From Labedaea rhizosphaerae (GTDB lineage: Bacteria; Actinomycetota; Actinomycetes; Mycobacteriales; Pseudonocardiaceae): a DNA stretch of 64,000 nt. The DNA is taken from positions 1-64,000 of the forward strand of contig NZ_SNXZ01000002.1 in NCBI RefSeq assembly GCF_004362825.1, written 5' to 3'. Of the stretch, positions 1 through 8,865 are shown one piece after another (position 1 is the first letter of the stretch; each line of letters begins with the position of its first letter). Position numbers and translations under genes: made by a program. The notes beneath the pieces were generated by a model. The model did no database searches and was not told the origin of the DNA. It worked only from the letters and a program-made list of their open reading frames with translations.

Positions 1-102
1 AGCAGGACTCAACGTCCAGGAACGATCAGTGCTCACCTGCCGGCCGGCTACCACCAGGAGTGTGCCGGATGACTCACTCCCAGAACTGATTAGGAGCGCG
101 CG

Positions 103-1308
103 ATGTCGGAAGGCATGTTCGAGTTCATGACCGACCAGCTCGAAGAGGAACGGCGAACTGAGGCCCCACCGCCTGCCGCTGCCCAGGAACCGAGCTCGGA
201 ACCGCAACCGACGGACGAGAGTCCGAAGGCGGAGAACGGGGAATCCGACCGGTCGCACTTGTGGGACCTGGGCAGCACCGACAGCTCGGACAGTTCTCGC
301 GACGACTACTCGGTCTCGAGCAGTGATGACTCGAGCGGCGGCGGTTCGAGCCCGTTCAGTGCGATGGTCAGCGCCATCGCCGGCTGGTTCTCGGGCGCGG
401 CTGCGGCGGCCGGCGACGACCTGGTCGAACCGAACCTCACGGACTTCTCGGACCCCGGCGTCCACGCGACCCCGCTGGGACGGGTGAAGGAGGCCGAACA
501 GCGCGAGCAGCGCGACGCCGAGCTGCAGAAGATCGCCGCGTTCAACGAAGCCGAGAAGCGCAAGGACACCGAGTGGCGCAAGCAAGACGATCCGATCGAG
601 GACAAGACGACCGCCCAGCCCATCGACGAGGCCGGGACCTCGCCGGGACAACCGGAGAATACCTGGGTCGAGGACGACCTGGTCGGCGGCGCGGCCTCAC
701 CCGCGGCGACGCCATCGGAGGAACCGGACAAGACCTGGGTCGAGGACGCACTGCAGATCGAAACCATCAGCAGGGCCAAGAACACCTACATGGACACCTT
801 CCGGGAGGCGGTCACGGAAGTGGTCGCGTCGGCCAAGGAAGCGGTCCGGCAGGAGATCCAGGGCGTCCGGCAGACCGTCGAAGCCGCCAAGGACCAGTAC
901 ACGAACCTGACGATGACGGTGCAAGAGGCCGAAGCGTTCCTGTCCGGCAAGGTCGAGGGGGTCGTCCAACAGCGGTTCGCGGCGCTCGACGACCCACACG
1001 TGCAGATAGACGACTTCATGCCGATCATGCTCAACATCAACAAGACCAGCGTGGCCCCCAAGGAAGCGGCCAAGACGGTCAAGGATGTGCTCTCCGGCGC
1101 GATCACGGCCAAGGACCTCGTGCTCGACCAGTTCAGCCCCTTCAAGTTCCTCGAGGACGTCACGAAGGACGAGGGCTGCACGGAGGCGCTCGTCGTGCTT
1201 TTCAGGAGCTACGACGAGAACAAGAGGGTCGAGACGATCGCCGATTTCGTCATCAACGCGCTGAAGGGCCTGGAGGACATGGTCGACATGCGCAGCCAGG
1301 TGGACTGA
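103..1308 (+). CDS. Acidic low-complexity protein of unknown function
   Basis: I do not recognise this 401-residue protein. The ATG is preceded by AGGAG seven bases upstream. The first 100 residues are rich in Glu, Ser, Pro and Asp, followed by a short Ala/Gly-rich hydrophobic patch near residues 85-105. The middle is charged and contains two copies of a TWVED motif (about residues 187 and 211). Residues about 220-300 look like a long amphipathic helix or coiled coil, and the C-terminal 100 residues are compact and globular-looking. There is no signal peptide or convincing membrane helix. It has no obvious operon partner: the next gene starts 42 bp downstream with unrelated chemistry. The codon pattern (G/C at third positions) supports real coding. 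Confidence 0.75.
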   Translation: MSEGMFEFMTDQLEEERRTEAPPPAAAQEPSSEPQPTDESPKAENGESDRSHLWDLGSTDSSDSSRDDYSVSSSDDSSGGGSSPFSAMVSAIAGWFSGAAAAAGDDLVEPNLTDFSDPGVHATPLGRVKEAEQREQRDAELQKIAAFNEAEKRKDTEWRKQDDPIEDKTTAQPIDEAGTSPGQPENTWVEDDLVGGAASPAATPSEEPDKTWVEDALQIETISRAKNTYMDTFREAVTEVVASAKEAVRQEIQGVRQTVEAAKDQYTNLTMTVQEAEAFLSGKVEGVVQQRFAALDDPHVQIDDFMPIMLNINKTSVAPKEAAKTVKDVLSGAITAKDLVLDQFSPFKFLEDVTKDEGCTEALVVLFRSYDENKRVETIADFVINALKGLEDMVDMRSQVD

Positions 1309-1350
1309 TCGTTCTGCGTGCGGCTACAGGCCAGGCGGCACAATGGTGGG

Positions 1351-2373
1351 GTGACCGCCCCTTCGCTCGTCGAGCAGAGCGTGCTGCTGGAACCCGACGC
1401 CGTCCGCATCCTCGACCGCCGGGTCTTCCCGTTCCAGCGGACCTGGGTGACCTGCCGGACCTACGAGGAAGTCGCCGTGGCCATCGAGCAGATGGTCACC
1501 CAGAGCCTCGGGCCGTTGCACGCCGCGGCCGCGGCCATGGTGCTCGCCGCGCGGCAGTCCGCCCGCCCCGAGTTCCTGGCCGCCGCGGGTGCGCGGCTGA
1601 TCGCGACGCGGCCCACCAACAACCACATCCGCGACGTGATCACCGAGTTGCTCGCCGGCCGGCACCCCGACGCCGCTTCGATGGAGCAGGCGGCGGCCGC
1701 GCTGATCGAGCGGCACCACGCGGGCTGGCGGCGGCTCGGCACGGCGGCCGCGGCCCTGCTGCACGACGGCGACACGATCCTCACCCACTGCTGGGCCGAG
1801 ACCTACCTGACCGAGACCGTCGCGGCCGCGCAGCGGGACGGCAAGCGGATTCGCGCGCTGTGCACCGAGACCCGCCCGTACCTGCAGGGCGCGCGGTTGA
1901 CCGCGGAGAGCCTCGCCGAGATGGGCGTGCCGACCGAGTTGATCACCGATGGCATGGCCGGGCACTTCCTGTCCGGTGGCGAGGTGTCGGCGTTCCTGTC
2001 CGGCGCGGACCGGGTGACCATGGACGGGCACGTGGTCAACAAGGTCGGCACCCTGCCGATCGCGGTGTGCGCGCACGCGTTCGGCGTGCCGTTCTACCCG
2101 CTGGTGTCCGGCCCGGACCCGCAGTCGCCGACCGCCGCGTCGGTGCCGATCGAGGAACGCGACGGGGACGAGGTCCTGCACTGCCTCGGCACCCGCACGG
2201 CGTCGACGCTGGTGACTGGGCGGTACCCGGCGTTCGACGTGACGCCGCCGCGGTTCGTCAGCGCGGTCGTGACCGATCGCGGTGTGTTCGCACCGTACGA
2301 CCTCGCGTCCTATGTGGACAGCAGCGCGCGCAACGCGGACGCGGCGCGCCAGGCGTCCTCGAAGCTGACGTAG
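1351..2373 (+). CDS. MtnA/eIF2B-alpha-like isomerase
   Basis: This 340-residue protein belongs to the MtnA/eIF2B alpha-beta-delta fold, whose bacterial members isomerise 5-methylthioribose-1-phosphate or related sugar phosphates. Visible family motifs are THCWAET with the putative catalytic Cys147, ETRPYLQGARLT, GADRV with the putative catalytic Asp220, and NKVGT. The order and spacing of Cys and Asp match MtnA. A GTG at 1351 is the preferred start; a GTG at 1318 would add 11 unconvincing residues. No other methionine-salvage gene (mtnK, mtnP, mtnB) lies nearby, so the substrate is uncertain; a ribose-1,5-bisphosphate isomerase-like role is possible. Its last 64 bp are antisense to the 3' end of the kynureninase gene. 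Confidence 0.82.
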   Translation: MTAPSLVEQSVLLEPDAVRILDRRVFPFQRTWVTCRTYEEVAVAIEQMVTQSLGPLHAAAAAMVLAARQSARPEFLAAAGARLIATRPTNNHIRDVITELLAGRHPDAASMEQAAAALIERHHAGWRRLGTAAAALLHDGDTILTHCWAETYLTETVAAAQRDGKRIRALCTETRPYLQGARLTAESLAEMGVPTELITDGMAGHFLSGGEVSAFLSGADRVTMDGHVVNKVGTLPIAVCAHAFGVPFYPLVSGPDPQSPTAASVPIEERDGDEVLHCLGTRTASTLVTGRYPAFDVTPPRFVSAVVTDRGVFAPYDLASYVDSSARNADAARQASSKLT

Positions 2374-3455
2374 AGCGGCTGGAAACCGAACCGGGCGATG
2401 TCCGGGGTGCGGAAGTCACCCAGGATGTCCTGCTCCGCGAGCCTGGCGATCAGGTCCTTCGCGTCGGGGTGGCGCAGGGACACCTGGTTGCCGCGGGTGG
2501 CCGGATCCGGCGCGAGGACGGTGACCGGCAGGTCTTCGACGCAGTCCACGAAGAACTGGGTGAGCTGCTGGGCCTTGGCCCGAGCATCCACAATGGACGT
2601 CTGGTCCCAGATGTCGAGGGCCGCGTCCAGGGCGAGCATCGACAGCATGTCCGGGGTGCCGGCCCGCGCGCGGGCGACGCCTTCGGCGGCCTGGTAGTCC
2701 TCGGTCATCGCGAACGGGTCGGCGTGCCCGGTCCAGCCGGTCAGCGGCTGGTCGTAGTCGGCCTGCAACGCCGAGGCCACGTAGACGAAAGCGGGTGCGC
2801 CAGGTCCACCGCTGAGGAACTTGTAGGTGCAGCCGACGGCCAGGTCGACCGCGTGTGCGTCCAGCTCGACCGGCAGCGCGCCGACGCTGTGGCAGAGGTC
2901 CCAGAGGATCACCGCGCCCGCGTCGTGGGCCTGCTCGGTGATCGCGGCGAAGTCGGCTATGACCCCAGTGCGGTAGTCGACGTGCCCGGCGAGGACCAAG
3001 GCAGTGCGTTCGGTGATCTCCGTCGTGATCGGACTGTCCATCATGCGTGCGGCCGACACGGCGATGTAGCGGTCGGTCGGGAACGCGTCGCCGAGCACGG
3101 CCAGCTCGGATCGGCCCCGGCCGGCGCCGATCCGCAGCCCGGCGATGATCGACTTGAAGAGGTTCACCGTGGTCGAGTCCCCGACCACGACCTGGCCGGG
3201 CGCGGCGCCGACCAGCGGCGCGATCCGCTCACCGACGCGGACCGGCGCGTCCCACCAATGCTCCGGCCACGCCCGGATCAGCCGGCCCGCCCACTGCCCG
3301 GACACCACCTCGGCCAGCCGGCCGGGGATCGAGCGCAGCGGCGCGCCCAGGGAATTTCCGTCCAGGTAGACCGTCCCGGAAGGAATGTCGTACTGCCCGC
3401 GCAGTTCGCCGAGCGGGTCGGATCGGTCGAGGTCACGGGCACGCTGCAACGACAT
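2310..3455 (-). CDS. kynU: Kynureninase
   Basis: A fold-type I PLP enzyme of 381 residues that hydrolyses kynurenine (or 3-hydroxykynurenine) to anthranilate (or 3-hydroxyanthranilate) and alanine. Family signatures are YLDGNSLG near the N-terminus, the IRAWPEHWWD segment, ILWDLCHSVGA before the cofactor site, and TYKFLSGGPG with the Schiff-base lysine at about residue 212. The length is close to the family norm. Start: an ATG at 3455, directly preceded by an in-frame GTG at 3458. No tryptophan dioxygenase, formamidase or kynurenine monooxygenase lies in the window, so it may serve a dispersed catabolic route or a precursor need. It converges on, and overlaps by 64 bp, the MtnA-like gene. Confidence 0.92.
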   Translation of the reverse strand: MSLQRARDLDRSDPLGELRGQYDIPSGTVYLDGNSLGAPLRSIPGRLAEVVSGQWAGRLIRAWPEHWWDAPVRVGERIAPLVGAAPGQVVVGDSTTVNLFKSIIAGLRIGAGRGRSELAVLGDAFPTDRYIAVSAARMMDSPITTEITERTALVLAGHVDYRTGVIADFAAITEQAHDAGAVILWDLCHSVGALPVELDAHAVDLAVGCTYKFLSGGPGAPAFVYVASALQADYDQPLTGWTGHADPFAMTEDYQAAEGVARARAGTPDMLSMLALDAALDIWDQTSIVDARAKAQQLTQFFVDCVEDLPVTVLAPDPATRGNQVSLRHPDAKDLIARLAEQDILGDFRTPDIARFGFQPLYVSFEDAWRAASALRALLST

Positions 3456-3547
3456 CACAACCGATCACGATAGGGCCTGACGGCACTGCCACCGCACCGG
3501 TGCGGCTGGCTAGCCTTTGCCAATTCCGCGGGAAGGGGACCCACGTG

Positions 3548-3898
3548 ATGCCGGTCGATCGCGGTCGGGCCGCCCAGCGGCCGGCGCACGTCCGTCCGCA
3601 GATGCGGCCGGGACCCGCCGAGCCGGTGGCCGACGAGTGCACCCGAGCCCGCTTCGAACGCGTTCTGACCACGCTGTGCACCAACGCCCGGGGCGACGTC
3701 CACCTGGACCTGGCCGAGCTGACGTCCTTCGACGACACCGACCCGGTGGACACGGCCGCCGTGGCGGCGCTGGTCCGGGCGGCCGAGTTGCTGACCGCCC
3801 CGGCCCGGCTCGTGCTGCACAACCCGCCGGCCGCCGTGGTCCGGGTCCTCGAGCTGACGTGGCCCGACCACCAAGCCCGCGGCATCGTCTTCGACTGA
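3548..3898 (+). CDS. Small STAS-like protein
   Basis: A 116-residue soluble protein resembling anti-sigma-factor-antagonist (STAS) domains: after a basic N-terminal leader, the segment VHLDLAELTSFDDTDPVDTAAVAALVRAAELL is split by short spacers as expected for the beta-strand, 'D-T/S' loop and helix of STAS proteins, and the tail ends with a short strand and helix. In STAS antagonists a Ser or Thr in this loop is phosphorylated; here the loop is Asp/Thr rich, so the regulatory residue cannot be fixed. The ATG at 3548 is chosen because GGAAGGGG lies nine bases upstream. It is monocistronic, with no partner kinase or sigma gene adjacent. Confidence 0.62.
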   Translation: MPVDRGRAAQRPAHVRPQMRPGPAEPVADECTRARFERVLTTLCTNARGDVHLDLAELTSFDDTDPVDTAAVAALVRAAELLTAPARLVLHNPPAAVVRVLELTWPDHQARGIVFD

Positions 3899-3988
3899 GC
3901 TGACCGGGCCGACCGGGCTGACCGAGCCGACTGGGCCACCTGGACCGACCGAACTGGCCGAGCGGACCGGGCCGCGGGCGCCGTTCGG
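3899..3988. repeat. Imperfect GC-rich short tandem repeats between convergent genes
   Basis: The gap between the STAS-like gene and the emb stop codon consists almost entirely of degenerate 9-12 bp units of the type CTGACCGGG/CCGACCGGG/CCGAACTGG. No clear hairpin with a T-run is visible. The array may be a replication-slippage product that doubles as spacer or weak terminator between convergent transcripts. Confidence 0.5.
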
Positions 3989-6900
3989 TCAGGCCGGTGC
4001 GGAGGCCATGTTCGGGCCGTGGCCCGGGGAGTACCAGCCCCACTGGGTTTCCTCGCCGCGGATGATCGTCGGGGCGACGCCGTCCACGTAGGGGTCCACC
4101 GCGAGCAACTGGCCCCACTTGCGGTCCGGTTGGCCCTGCAGGAACGTCGGGATCTCCGGCTCGTGGCCCAGTTCCTCCATGATGCCTGCCGGTCCACCGG
4201 CCCGCGCCGACGACCACTGGCCGCCCGGGAGGATCGGGTCGGAGGTGATCCGGTACTGCGGCACGTCGGTGATGCCGTCGTGGACCTTCACCGGGTTCAG
4301 GCACGGGAACACGAACGGGACCGGCCAGTCCATCAGCACCGGCGCGTCGCCGACCTGTTGGGTCAGGGTGGTCAGGACCGGCGACCGCGGCGCGGTGATC
4401 GCGATCCAGCCCTCGTCGTGCAGGTCGTAGTCGGAGACCACGATGCGCACGGAGTCGATCGCGTCGGGCAGCTGGCCCGCGAGGTCGATGCGGCTGTCGG
4501 ACCACGGGTCGTCGCTGGTCGTCGGGTGCGGCAGCGGCATGGTCAGCGTCTTGGTGACCTTCATGCCCTTCGGCGTGTGCACGCCGAACTCCGCGGTGAT
4601 GGTCACCGCGAGCGAGTCACCGAGCTTGGCGTCGCGAGCCGCGGCCACGACCAGCTGGCGGGTCTTGTCCGCGGCGGTCAGGTCGTACCAGGCGGTGCGC
4701 AGCTTGCCGGTCGGACCGGCAGGATCGTGGTAGCTGCTCCACATCGGCACCGCGCGCCGGGTGAACGCGTGCGGCGGCTCGTCGATGGCGTCGTCGTCGC
4801 TGACCGGCATGGTGTGGAAGCCGACCTGCACCTGGTCGTTGCCGTAGAGCTTGTCCGGCGGCAGACCGGGGCCGGGGCGCTGCGGCGGCAGCGGCACGGT
4901 GTGCTGCTGCGCCGAGGGCAGCGGGGTCAGGATGCTGTCCGCCGGTTCGCGCTCGACCATCACCGAGTCGGACAGGTTGCAGCCGCTGGCCACCACGCTC
5001 TTCGCGTTGGCGGCACCGAGGCTGTAGGAGTCGTTGTGCTTCTGCACCACGATGGCCGTGGCCATGCTGCTGAACTCGAACACGACCATCGCACCGCAGA
5101 TCACCGTCAGCGGCGCGGCGGCCATCCGCAGGGCACGGCTGCGCCGTTCGACCCGGGGCGGTGGTGCACCCGGGCGCTCCGAGCGCACGTTCTCCACGAT
5201 CGCGACCACCATCGCCACCAGGGCGCCCATCACCAGGAAGGAGCTCCACGGCAGCCCGGCGATCGACGGCGACCGGTCGTACCAGGGCACGCCGAACGAC
5301 GAGACGTACCAGTAGGCGTTCGGTCCGGTGAACGCGATCGCGGCGACCACCAGCAACGCGGCCACGAACGCCGACCGGTTGCGCCGCGAGCGCAGCACGG
5401 TGCCACTGGTCGTCAACGCCGTCAGCGCCGCGAGCGCCGCACCCAGCGGTGCGTACGAGCCGAAGTGGTGGGTCCACTTCGTCGGTGTCAGGGCCATCAG
5501 CGGGAACGTCACCGCGACGGTCGCGATCAGCCTGCGGCTCGGCCCGAGCGCGGCGCCGGGAATCCGCCCGCGCCGCAACAGGAACACCATGCACGTGACC
5601 GTGCAGAGGATCAGCAGCAGCACCGGGAAGCGCCGGGCCACCGAGCCGTCGGGGGTGTTGGAGAAGAGCAGTTGGTACCGGGCCGGTTCGGCGAACCACG
5701 ACAGGTTCGGGCCGACGGCCGAGCGCAGCCGCGTCGCCTCCTGCACGCCCGCCAGCGTCTGGTCGGCGAACACGATGACCAGCACGAAGAACCCGGCGCC
5801 CATCATCGGCCCGAGCACCCGCTGCCAGCCGTCGGCACGGGCGCGCTGGCGCACCAGCCGCCACAGCGGCCGCGCGGCCACGAGGAACGGTGCGATCGCG
5901 ATCAACCCGGTCGGGGTCGCGGCGAGGGTGAGCGCGGCGGCCAGCAGGCCAAGGCAGAGCGGCAGCATCCGGCGGGTCACCAGGGCGCGCTCGACGGCGC
6001 ACAGCGCGAGCAGCGAGCCGACCGCGGCGACCGGCTCCGGGCGCAGGCCATTGTTGTAGGGCAGCCACCACACGAGCAGCACGGCGGCGGCGGCCCAGCC
6101 GGCGGCCGTGCTGCGCCGGACCTGCGTACCCAGGCGCGGCATGACCTCGCGGCTGATCAACAGCCAGCTCACCACGCCGAGGAAGAACGCGGGCAGCCGC
6201 ATCCACACCGGCGACGAGCTGACGTGCGTCATCGCCTGGAACAGGTGGTAGTACCAGCCGAAGGGCGCTTCGGCCACACCCAGCCACCGGTAGTAGTTGG
6301 TCAGGTAACCGGCCGTGTCCTCGACCCTGGCCATCGTGAAGATGTAGCCGTCGTCGGAGGTCACCGGACCCATCACGGTCCACGCGCCGAGCACCGCGAC
6401 CACCGTCACGTCCCGCCAGGTTGGCCGCCACCAGCCGATCGGCGCCCAGCGCGGCGCCCGCCGCGCGTAGTTGGCGTCCATGCGGGACAACGCGAAGAGG
6501 CTGCCGATCAACGCCAGGACCGCGATGATGCTGACCCCGGTCTTGAGCAGCGTCGGGTACGACTCGTAGCGGGTGTCCGGCACGATCGACACCGAGAGCC
6601 CGTCGATCGGGTCACCGGGGGCGACCCCGGAGTAGATGCCGATGATCCGCGGCCGCACGTCGGCCTGCTTCTTCACCACCGCGGCGCCGCCGACCGTCAC
6701 CACGGTGTGGTCGTAGGTCGACGAGACGTGGATGTCGCACCGGTTCGCGGGCAGCAGCAGGTCGGCGACCTGCTCGCCCCGGTTGACCACGCGCAGCCGG
6801 TTGTTCTCGACGTCGACCTGCATGCCCGCGCCGTACACGGTGCGCTCCGTCGGCACCGTCGCGAACAGCAGGGAGCGTTCGCCGCTGTGGGCGTCGATGG

Positions 6901-7195
6901 CGTGCACGGTGGCGCACGGCACCGTCACCTCGAGGTCCTGCGCCCAGTAGGCGGTCAGCGGTGCGTTGACCGGGCGCACGTCACCGGCGTTGGGCCAGAC
7001 GATGCGGGAGGTCTGCTGCACCACGGGCAGCAGAGGCACGGCGATCGCGCAGATCGCCGACAACAGGCCGAGCAGGCCCGCGAGCATCGCGATGCGGGCC
7101 GTGCGCGGCGACCGGACCGACGGGCCGTCGAACTGGTCGCCGTGCCCAGTTTCAGCGTCGGTGACCGGATCAATTGGGCTGGTCGGAGCGGTCAT
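3989..7195 (-). CDS. emb: Arabinosyltransferase, Emb family (GT53)
   Basis: A 1068-residue integral membrane arabinofuranosyltransferase of the EmbA/B/C family (about 1090 residues in mycobacteria). These enzymes transfer arabinose from decaprenyl-phosphoarabinose to the arabinan of arabinogalactan or lipoarabinomannan on the outer face of the membrane. An N-terminal membrane segment lies at residues 33-55 and is followed by a long extracytoplasmic loop. A second segment leads to the hallmark VTSDDGYIFTMAR (about 276-288), with the acidic pair of GT-C transferases, and to EAPFGWYYH. More than ten further hydrophobic segments follow, then a large C-terminal carbohydrate-binding-like domain. 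The methionine corresponding to the ethambutol-resistance hot spot of EmbB appears conserved in FTMAR. Only one emb gene lies here, not a tandem set. Confidence 0.95.
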   Translation of the reverse strand: MTAPTSPIDPVTDAETGHGDQFDGPSVRSPRTARIAMLAGLLGLLSAICAIAVPLLPVVQQTSRIVWPNAGDVRPVNAPLTAYWAQDLEVTVPCATVHAIDAHSGERSLLFATVPTERTVYGAGMQVDVENNRLRVVNRGEQVADLLLPANRCDIHVSSTYDHTVVTVGGAAVVKKQADVRPRIIGIYSGVAPGDPIDGLSVSIVPDTRYESYPTLLKTGVSIIAVLALIGSLFALSRMDANYARRAPRWAPIGWWRPTWRDVTVVAVLGAWTVMGPVTSDDGYIFTMARVEDTAGYLTNYYRWLGVAEAPFGWYYHLFQAMTHVSSSPVWMRLPAFFLGVVSWLLISREVMPRLGTQVRRSTAAGWAAAAVLLVWWLPYNNGLRPEPVAAVGSLLALCAVERALVTRRMLPLCLGLLAAALTLAATPTGLIAIAPFLVAARPLWRLVRQRARADGWQRVLGPMMGAGFFVLVIVFADQTLAGVQEATRLRSAVGPNLSWFAEPARYQLLFSNTPDGSVARRFPVLLLILCTVTCMVFLLRRGRIPGAALGPSRRLIATVAVTFPLMALTPTKWTHHFGSYAPLGAALAALTALTTSGTVLRSRRNRSAFVAALLVVAAIAFTGPNAYWYVSSFGVPWYDRSPSIAGLPWSSFLVMGALVAMVVAIVENVRSERPGAPPPRVERRSRALRMAAAPLTVICGAMVVFEFSSMATAIVVQKHNDSYSLGAANAKSVVASGCNLSDSVMVEREPADSILTPLPSAQQHTVPLPPQRPGPGLPPDKLYGNDQVQVGFHTMPVSDDDAIDEPPHAFTRRAVPMWSSYHDPAGPTGKLRTAWYDLTAADKTRQLVVAAARDAKLGDSLAVTITAEFGVHTPKGMKVTKTLTMPLPHPTTSDDPWSDSRIDLAGQLPDAIDSVRIVVSDYDLHDEGWIAITAPRSPVLTTLTQQVGDAPVLMDWPVPFVFPCLNPVKVHDGITDVPQYRITSDPILPGGQWSSARAGGPAGIMEELGHEPEIPTFLQGQPDRKWGQLLAVDPYVDGVAPTIIRGEETQWGWYSPGHGPNMASAPA

Positions 7196-7200
7196 CGGGC

Positions 7201-7232
7201 GTAACGCTACCGCCCGGCTCCGGGCCCGTTAC
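7201..7232 (-). terminator. Two-level hairpin between mscR and emb
   Basis: Outer arms GTAACG (7201-7206) and CGTTAC (7227-7232) enclose inner arms GCCCGG (7212-7217) and CCGGGC (7220-7225). It lies 16 bp past the mscR stop and just ahead of the emb start on the same strand. It probably separates the two transcripts, although there is no long T-run. Confidence 0.55.
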
Positions 7233-7247
7233 CGAGGGTCGCCCTAT

Positions 7248-8342
7248 TTACTCGAAGATCACAACCGAGCGCAGGACCTCGCCTTTGTGCATCTTCTCGA
7301 AGGCCGCTTCGACGTCGCCGACGCCGATCGTCTCGGAGACGAACGCGTCCAGGTCAAGGCGGCCTTGGCGGTACAAGTCGACCAGGTAGGGGAAGTCGCG
7401 CGAAGGCAGGCAGTCCCCGTACCACGACGACTTGAGGGCGCCGCCGCGCGAGAACAGGTCGATCATCGGCAGTTCGACGGTGAGTTCCGGGGTCGGGACG
7501 CCGACCAGTACGACGGTGCCCGCGAGGTCGCGTGCGTAGAACGCCTGCGTCCAGGTCTCCGGGCGGCCGACCGCCTCGATCACCACGTCGGCGCCGTTGC
7601 CGCCGGTGAGCTCACGGACCGCCTCGACGACGTCGACCTCGTTGGCGTTGACCGTGTGCGTGGCGCCGATTCCCTTGGCCAACTCCAGTTTCCGGTCCGC
7701 GACGTCGATCGCGATGATCGTGCTCGCGCCCGCGAGCTTGGCGCCCGCGATGGCCGCGTCGCCGACGCCGCCGCAGCCGATCACCGCGACGCTGTCGCCC
7801 CGGGTGACCCCGCCGGTGTTGATCGCCGCGCCGATGCCGGCCATCACGCCGCAGCCGAGCAGGCCGGCGGCCGCGGGCGAGGCCTCGGGGTCCACTTTGG
7901 TGCACTGGCCGGCGGCCACGAGGGTCTTCTCGGCGAACGCGCCGATGCCCAGCGCGGGCGAGAGCACGGTGCCGTCGGGCAGGGTCATCGGCTGGGTGGC
8001 GTTGTGCGTGTCGAAGCAGTACCAGGGCTTTCCCTTGGCGCAGGCGCGACACTTGCCGCAGACCGCGCGCCAGTTGAGGATCACGAAGTCCCCGGGCGCG
8101 ACGTCGTCCACGCCCTCGCCAACCGACTCGACGATGCCCGCGGCCTCGTGGCCGAGCAGGTACGGGAAGTCGTCGCCGATCCCGCCGTCGCGGTAGTGCA
8201 GGTCGGTGTGGCAGACCCCGCAGGACTGGACGCGGACCAGCGCCTCGCCCGGGCCGGGATCGGGGACGAGGATCGTCGTCAACTCGACGGGCTCGCCCTT
8301 GGCGCGGGCGACGACTGCCTGGACTTCGTGGACCATGGCCAT
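7248..8342 (-). CDS. mscR: S-(hydroxymethyl)mycothiol dehydrogenase
   Basis: A zinc-dependent medium-chain dehydrogenase of 364 residues that oxidises the formaldehyde-mycothiol adduct, the actinobacterial counterpart of glutathione-dependent formaldehyde dehydrogenase; the same protein reduces S-nitrosomycothiol. Catalytic zinc site: CGVCHTD and GHEAAG. Structural zinc site: CGKCRAC with a following Cys. The Rossmann motif is GCGGVGDAA. Stretches such as [15 protein letters not shown] and [13 protein letters not shown] are characteristic of the mycothiol branch. I start it at the ATG at 8342; an ATG two codons later is equally possible, and no strong ribosome site is visible for either. The next gene is divergent, only about 40 bp away. 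Mycobacterial orthologues often neighbour an MBL-fold thioesterase, which is not seen here. Confidence 0.93.
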   Translation of the reverse strand: MAMVHEVQAVVARAKGEPVELTTILVPDPGPGEALVRVQSCGVCHTDLHYRDGGIGDDFPYLLGHEAAGIVESVGEGVDDVAPGDFVILNWRAVCGKCRACAKGKPWYCFDTHNATQPMTLPDGTVLSPALGIGAFAEKTLVAAGQCTKVDPEASPAAAGLLGCGVMAGIGAAINTGGVTRGDSVAVIGCGGVGDAAIAGAKLAGASTIIAIDVADRKLELAKGIGATHTVNANEVDVVEAVRELTGGNGADVVIEAVGRPETWTQAFYARDLAGTVVLVGVPTPELTVELPMIDLFSRGGALKSSWYGDCLPSRDFPYLVDLYRQGRLDLDAFVSETIGVGDVEAAFEKMHKGEVLRSVVIFE

Positions 8343-8382
8343 GATCGTGGCCGACGAGGCCCGCATGCGCCAGACTTCGGCC

Positions 8383-8865
8383 ATGACAAACCACGAGCCG
8401 TCCCCGGACGACGTGGCCCACGGCGCCACGCCCGGCAACCTGCCCGAGCGCACGCTGGTCGCCGTCTTCGACTCCCCCGTCGCCGGGTTCCTCGTCCGTT
8501 ATGCCGCCGACGCCCACTTCACGACCGTGGTGGTCGATCCGGCGCAGGGCAAGCCGATGCCGGCCGACCTCGACGACACCACCGACGTCGTCGTCACCGA
8601 CCACCACCGCCCCGAACTCGGCGAGGTGCTGCGCGACGCGCTGGCCACCAAGGCGCGCTGGATCGGGGTGATGGGCAAGGCCTCGGTCGATTCGCCGCAC
8701 GTGCCCGCGTTGCGTGCGCTCGGCGTGCCCGAGGACGAGATCGCCCGCGTGCACCGGCCGATCGGGCTCAACATCGGTTCGCGCCTGCCCGCGGAGATCG
8801 CCATCGCCACGCTCGCCGGACTGCTGGCCGACCGCAACGGCAAGCCGGGCGGGTTCGCGTTCTGA
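8383..8865 (+). CDS. XdhC-like Rossmann-domain protein
   Basis: This 160-residue protein matches the C-terminal NAD(P)-like Rossmann domain of XdhC/CoxI proteins, which load and protect the sulfurated molybdenum cofactor of xanthine and CO dehydrogenases. Typical features are the DVVVTDHH segment, WIGVMGK, and the terminal block [19 protein letters not shown] followed by a LADRNGK tail. The usual N-terminal XdhC/CoxI domain, with its cysteine region, is missing. The start at ATG 8383 is chosen to avoid overlap with the divergent dehydrogenase; upstream in-frame codons would read into that gene. No molybdenum hydroxylase gene lies in the window. Its stop overlaps the next start (TGATG), implying translational coupling with the DinB-like gene. 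Confidence 0.8.
   Translation: MTNHEPSPDDVAHGATPGNLPERTLVAVFDSPVAGFLVRYAADAHFTTVVVDPAQGKPMPADLDDTTDVVVTDHHRPELGEVLRDALATKARWIGVMGKASVDSPHVPALRALGVPEDEIARVHRPIGLNIGSRLPAEIAIATLAGLLADRNGKPGGFAF

Noticed and set aside
573-3473. A very long open frame on the plus strand crossing several genes
   Set aside because: Composition is dominated by Arg, Gly and Pro, typical of a shadow frame in GC-rich DNA; it crosses clear genes on both strands.
4019-7204. A 1061-codon frame antisense to emb
   Set aside because: Sequence is His/Arg/Gln/Gly-rich without domain motifs; it is the complement of the well-supported Emb protein.
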